A stretch of DNA of 6,138 nt from Eubacteriales Family XIII. Incertae Sedis bacterium (GTDB taxonomy: Bacteria; Bacillota; Clostridia; Peptostreptococcales; Anaerovoracaceae): assembly GCA_031278255.1 (NCBI GenBank), contig JAITKU010000003.1, forward strand, positions 1 through 6,138, written 5' to 3'. The notes beneath the pieces were generated by a model. That model was not told where the DNA came from, made no database searches, and worked only from the letters and a program-made list of their open reading frames with translations. The translations under genes and the position numbers were made by a program. Positions 4,684 through 6,138 of the stretch are shown here, piece by piece; position 1 is the first letter of the stretch, and every line of letters starts with the position of its first letter.

Positions 4684-5829
4684 ATGGACTTTCAGCTTAC
4701 GAAGGAACAGGAATTTGTAAGGAAGATGGTTAGGAGCTTTGCCGAAACCGAGGTGGATCCGATAGCCGCGGACATCGACAAGGAACACAGATTCCCCGAG
4801 GAAACGGTGAAGAAGATGGCCCGATACGGCCTTTTGGGCGTGCCGTTCCCCAAGGAATACGAGGGCGCGGGCGGGGATCACATCTCCTACGCGATTACGG
4901 TGGAGGAGCTCTCGCGCAAATGCGCGTCGACGGGCGTGATCTGTTCCGCGCACACCTCGCTCTGCGTCTGGCCGATCTTCGCGTGGGGCAGCGATGAACA
5001 GAAGAAGAAATACGTTCCGGACCTCACGAGCGGCCGGAAGCTGGGCGCCTTCGGCCTGACCGAGCCCAACGCGGGCACGGACGCGGGCGGACAGCAGACG
5101 CGTGCGGAGGACAAGGGGGATCACTGGCTGCTGAACGGCGCCAAGGTCTTCATCACAAACGGCGGATACGCCGACACCTTTGTCATCATGGCGATGACGG
5201 ACAAGCGGAAGGGAACGCGCGGCGGCATCAGCGCCTTCATCGTCGAAAAGGACTTTGAGGGCTTCTCCATCGGCAAGACGGAGGAGAAGATGGGCATCTG
5301 CGCATCCTCCACGACCGAGCTCGTCTTCCAAAACTGCAAGGTTCCCAAGGAGAATCTGCTCGGAAACGTCGGCGACGGTTTCAAGGTCGCGATGTCCACG
5401 CTCGACGGCGGGCGCATCGGCATCGCGTCGCAGGCCCTCGGCATCGCGCAGGGCGCCTTCGACGTCACGGTCGAATACATGAAATCGAGAAAGCAGTTTG
5501 GCAAGAAGCTTTCGCAATTGGAGTCGCTGCGCTTTGAGATCGCCGATATGAAGACGCGCATAGAGGCCGCGCGGCTTCTGATCTACAGGGCGGCCGACAT
5601 GAAGGACAGGCACCTGCCCTACGGTCCCGCCTCCGCCATGGCGAAGCTCTTCGCCTCCGAAACGGCCATGTATGTCACGACCAAGGCCGTGCAGTTCCAC
5701 GGCGGCTACGGCTATACGAAGGATTACCCGGTGGAACGGATGATGCGGGACGCCAAGATCACGGAGATATACGAAGGCACGTCCGAGGCGCAGAAGCTCG
5801 TCATATCCGCGGATGTATTCAAGAAATAG
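4684..5829 (+). CDS. bcd: Short-chain acyl-CoA dehydrogenase, probably butyryl-CoA dehydrogenase
   Basis: This FAD flavoenzyme interconverts butyryl-CoA and crotonyl-CoA; in butyrate-forming clostridia it works with EtfAB, which couples crotonyl-CoA reduction by NADH to ferredoxin reduction. The 381 residues match the family (about 380). Visible features: an N-terminal helical domain (1-120), signature 1 at 121-133 (AFGLTEPNAGTD), the middle beta domain to about 230, and the C-terminal helical domain with signature 2 at 337-359 (QFHGGYGYTKDYPVERMMRD). Glu364 in YEGTSE is the expected catalytic base of short-chain members. etfB follows after 13 bp, which supports the Bcd role over a general fatty-acid oxidation enzyme. 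Exact chain-length preference cannot be read from sequence alone. It is the first gene of its unit; crt, thl and hbd are not upstream. Confidence 0.93.
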   Translation: MDFQLTKEQEFVRKMVRSFAETEVDPIAADIDKEHRFPEETVKKMARYGLLGVPFPKEYEGAGGDHISYAITVEELSRKCASTGVICSAHTSLCVWPIFAWGSDEQKKKYVPDLTSGRKLGAFGLTEPNAGTDAGGQQTRAEDKGDHWLLNGAKVFITNGGYADTFVIMAMTDKRKGTRGGISAFIVEKDFEGFSIGKTEEKMGICASSTTELVFQNCKVPKENLLGNVGDGFKVAMSTLDGGRIGIASQALGIAQGAFDVTVEYMKSRKQFGKKLSQLESLRFEIADMKTRIEAARLLIYRAADMKDRHLPYGPASAMAKLFASETAMYVTTKAVQFHGGYGYTKDYPVERMMRDAKITEIYEGTSEAQKLVISADVFKK

Positions 5830-5842
5830 GGGGGTTGAAACG

Positions 5843-6138
5843 ATGGCATTTAAAATAATAGTTTGCGCCAAGCAGGTGCCCGACACGAACGAAATAAAGA
5901 TCGATCCCGTGACGAAGACGCTGGTGCGGGAGGGCGTTCCGAGCATCCTGAACCACGACGACGCGAACGCGCTCGAAGAGGCGCTCAAGATCAAAGACGC
6001 GTACCCCGACACGACGGTCACGGTCGTGACGATGGGTCCGCCGCAGGCCAAGGACATGCTGACGGAGTGCCTCGCGATGGGCGCCGACGAGGGCGTGCTG
6101 CTTTCGGATCGCGCGCTCGGGGGTTCCGACACCTGGGC
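5843..6138 (+). CDS. etfB: Electron transfer flavoprotein beta subunit, partial at the right edge
   Basis: The first 98 residues are present; a full EtfB is about 260. The protein begins MAFKIIVCAKQVPDTNEIKI, the classic N-terminus, followed by NHDDANALEEALKIKD (37-52) and the nucleotide-binding fold strand TVTVVTMGP (58-66). EtfB pairs with EtfA to carry electrons to or from Bcd, and in clostridia the pair can bifurcate electrons between crotonyl-CoA and ferredoxin. The bifurcating-type signatures lie beyond the window edge or cannot be judged from this fragment. The G-rich run at 5829-5834 is the probable, rather weak, ribosome binding site, 8 nt before the ATG. The 13-bp gap after bcd and the lack of any terminator indicate one operon; etfA would be expected next. 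Confidence 0.95.
   Translation, partial: MAFKIIVCAKQVPDTNEIKIDPVTKTLVREGVPSILNHDDANALEEALKIKDAYPDTTVTVVTMGPPQAKDMLTECLAMGADEGVLLSDRALGGSDTW

Noticed and set aside
4675..6132. A minus-strand open frame of 485 codons opposite bcd and etfB
   Set aside because: It is antisense to two recognised genes and has no recognisable domain; composition explains it.

Overview
The window looks like part of a GC-rich (about 60-65% by eye) member of the Firmicutes/Clostridia. It carries a zinc-ribbon ribosomal protein L28, an Asp23/Gls24 protein next to recG, murA, and a butyryl-CoA dehydrogenase followed by etfB, and it uses strong AAGGAGG-type ribosome binding sites. All five recognised genes lie on the plus strand. 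An uncultured gut-type clostridium would fit, but the genus cannot be told from this sequence.

Layout. Positions 1-140 hold no recognisable gene but are dense in inverted repeats, and a short frame enters from the left edge and stops at 133; this could be the tail of a mobile element or an intergenic repeat. A strong promoter (178-206) then drives an approximately 194-nt untranslated leader with two hairpins, one of them long (322-379), ahead of rpmB (407-598). A rho-independent terminator follows rpmB. Next come an Asp23/Gls24-family gene (668-1036) and recG (1033-3108), which overlap by 4 bp, with recG starting at TTG. A second terminator (3113-3144) closes that unit. murA (3251-4510) stands alone. 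A sharply AT-rich 173-bp spacer holds a good promoter and a Rex-like operator candidate ahead of bcd (4684-5829) and etfB (5843 to the right edge, partial).

How the genes work together. The first part is housekeeping: ribosome assembly, envelope stress, replication-fork rescue and the first step of peptidoglycan synthesis. The last two genes are catabolic: butyryl-CoA dehydrogenase and its electron-transfer flavoprotein reduce crotonyl-CoA to butyryl-CoA in butyrate-type fermentation, a pathway that in Clostridia is often controlled by the NADH sensor Rex.

I found no new multi-gene system. The points most worth a second look are the long rpmB leader hairpin, the structured left edge, the Rex-like site ahead of bcd, and the absence of fakA (yloV) from the usual rpmB-asp23-fakA-recG order.
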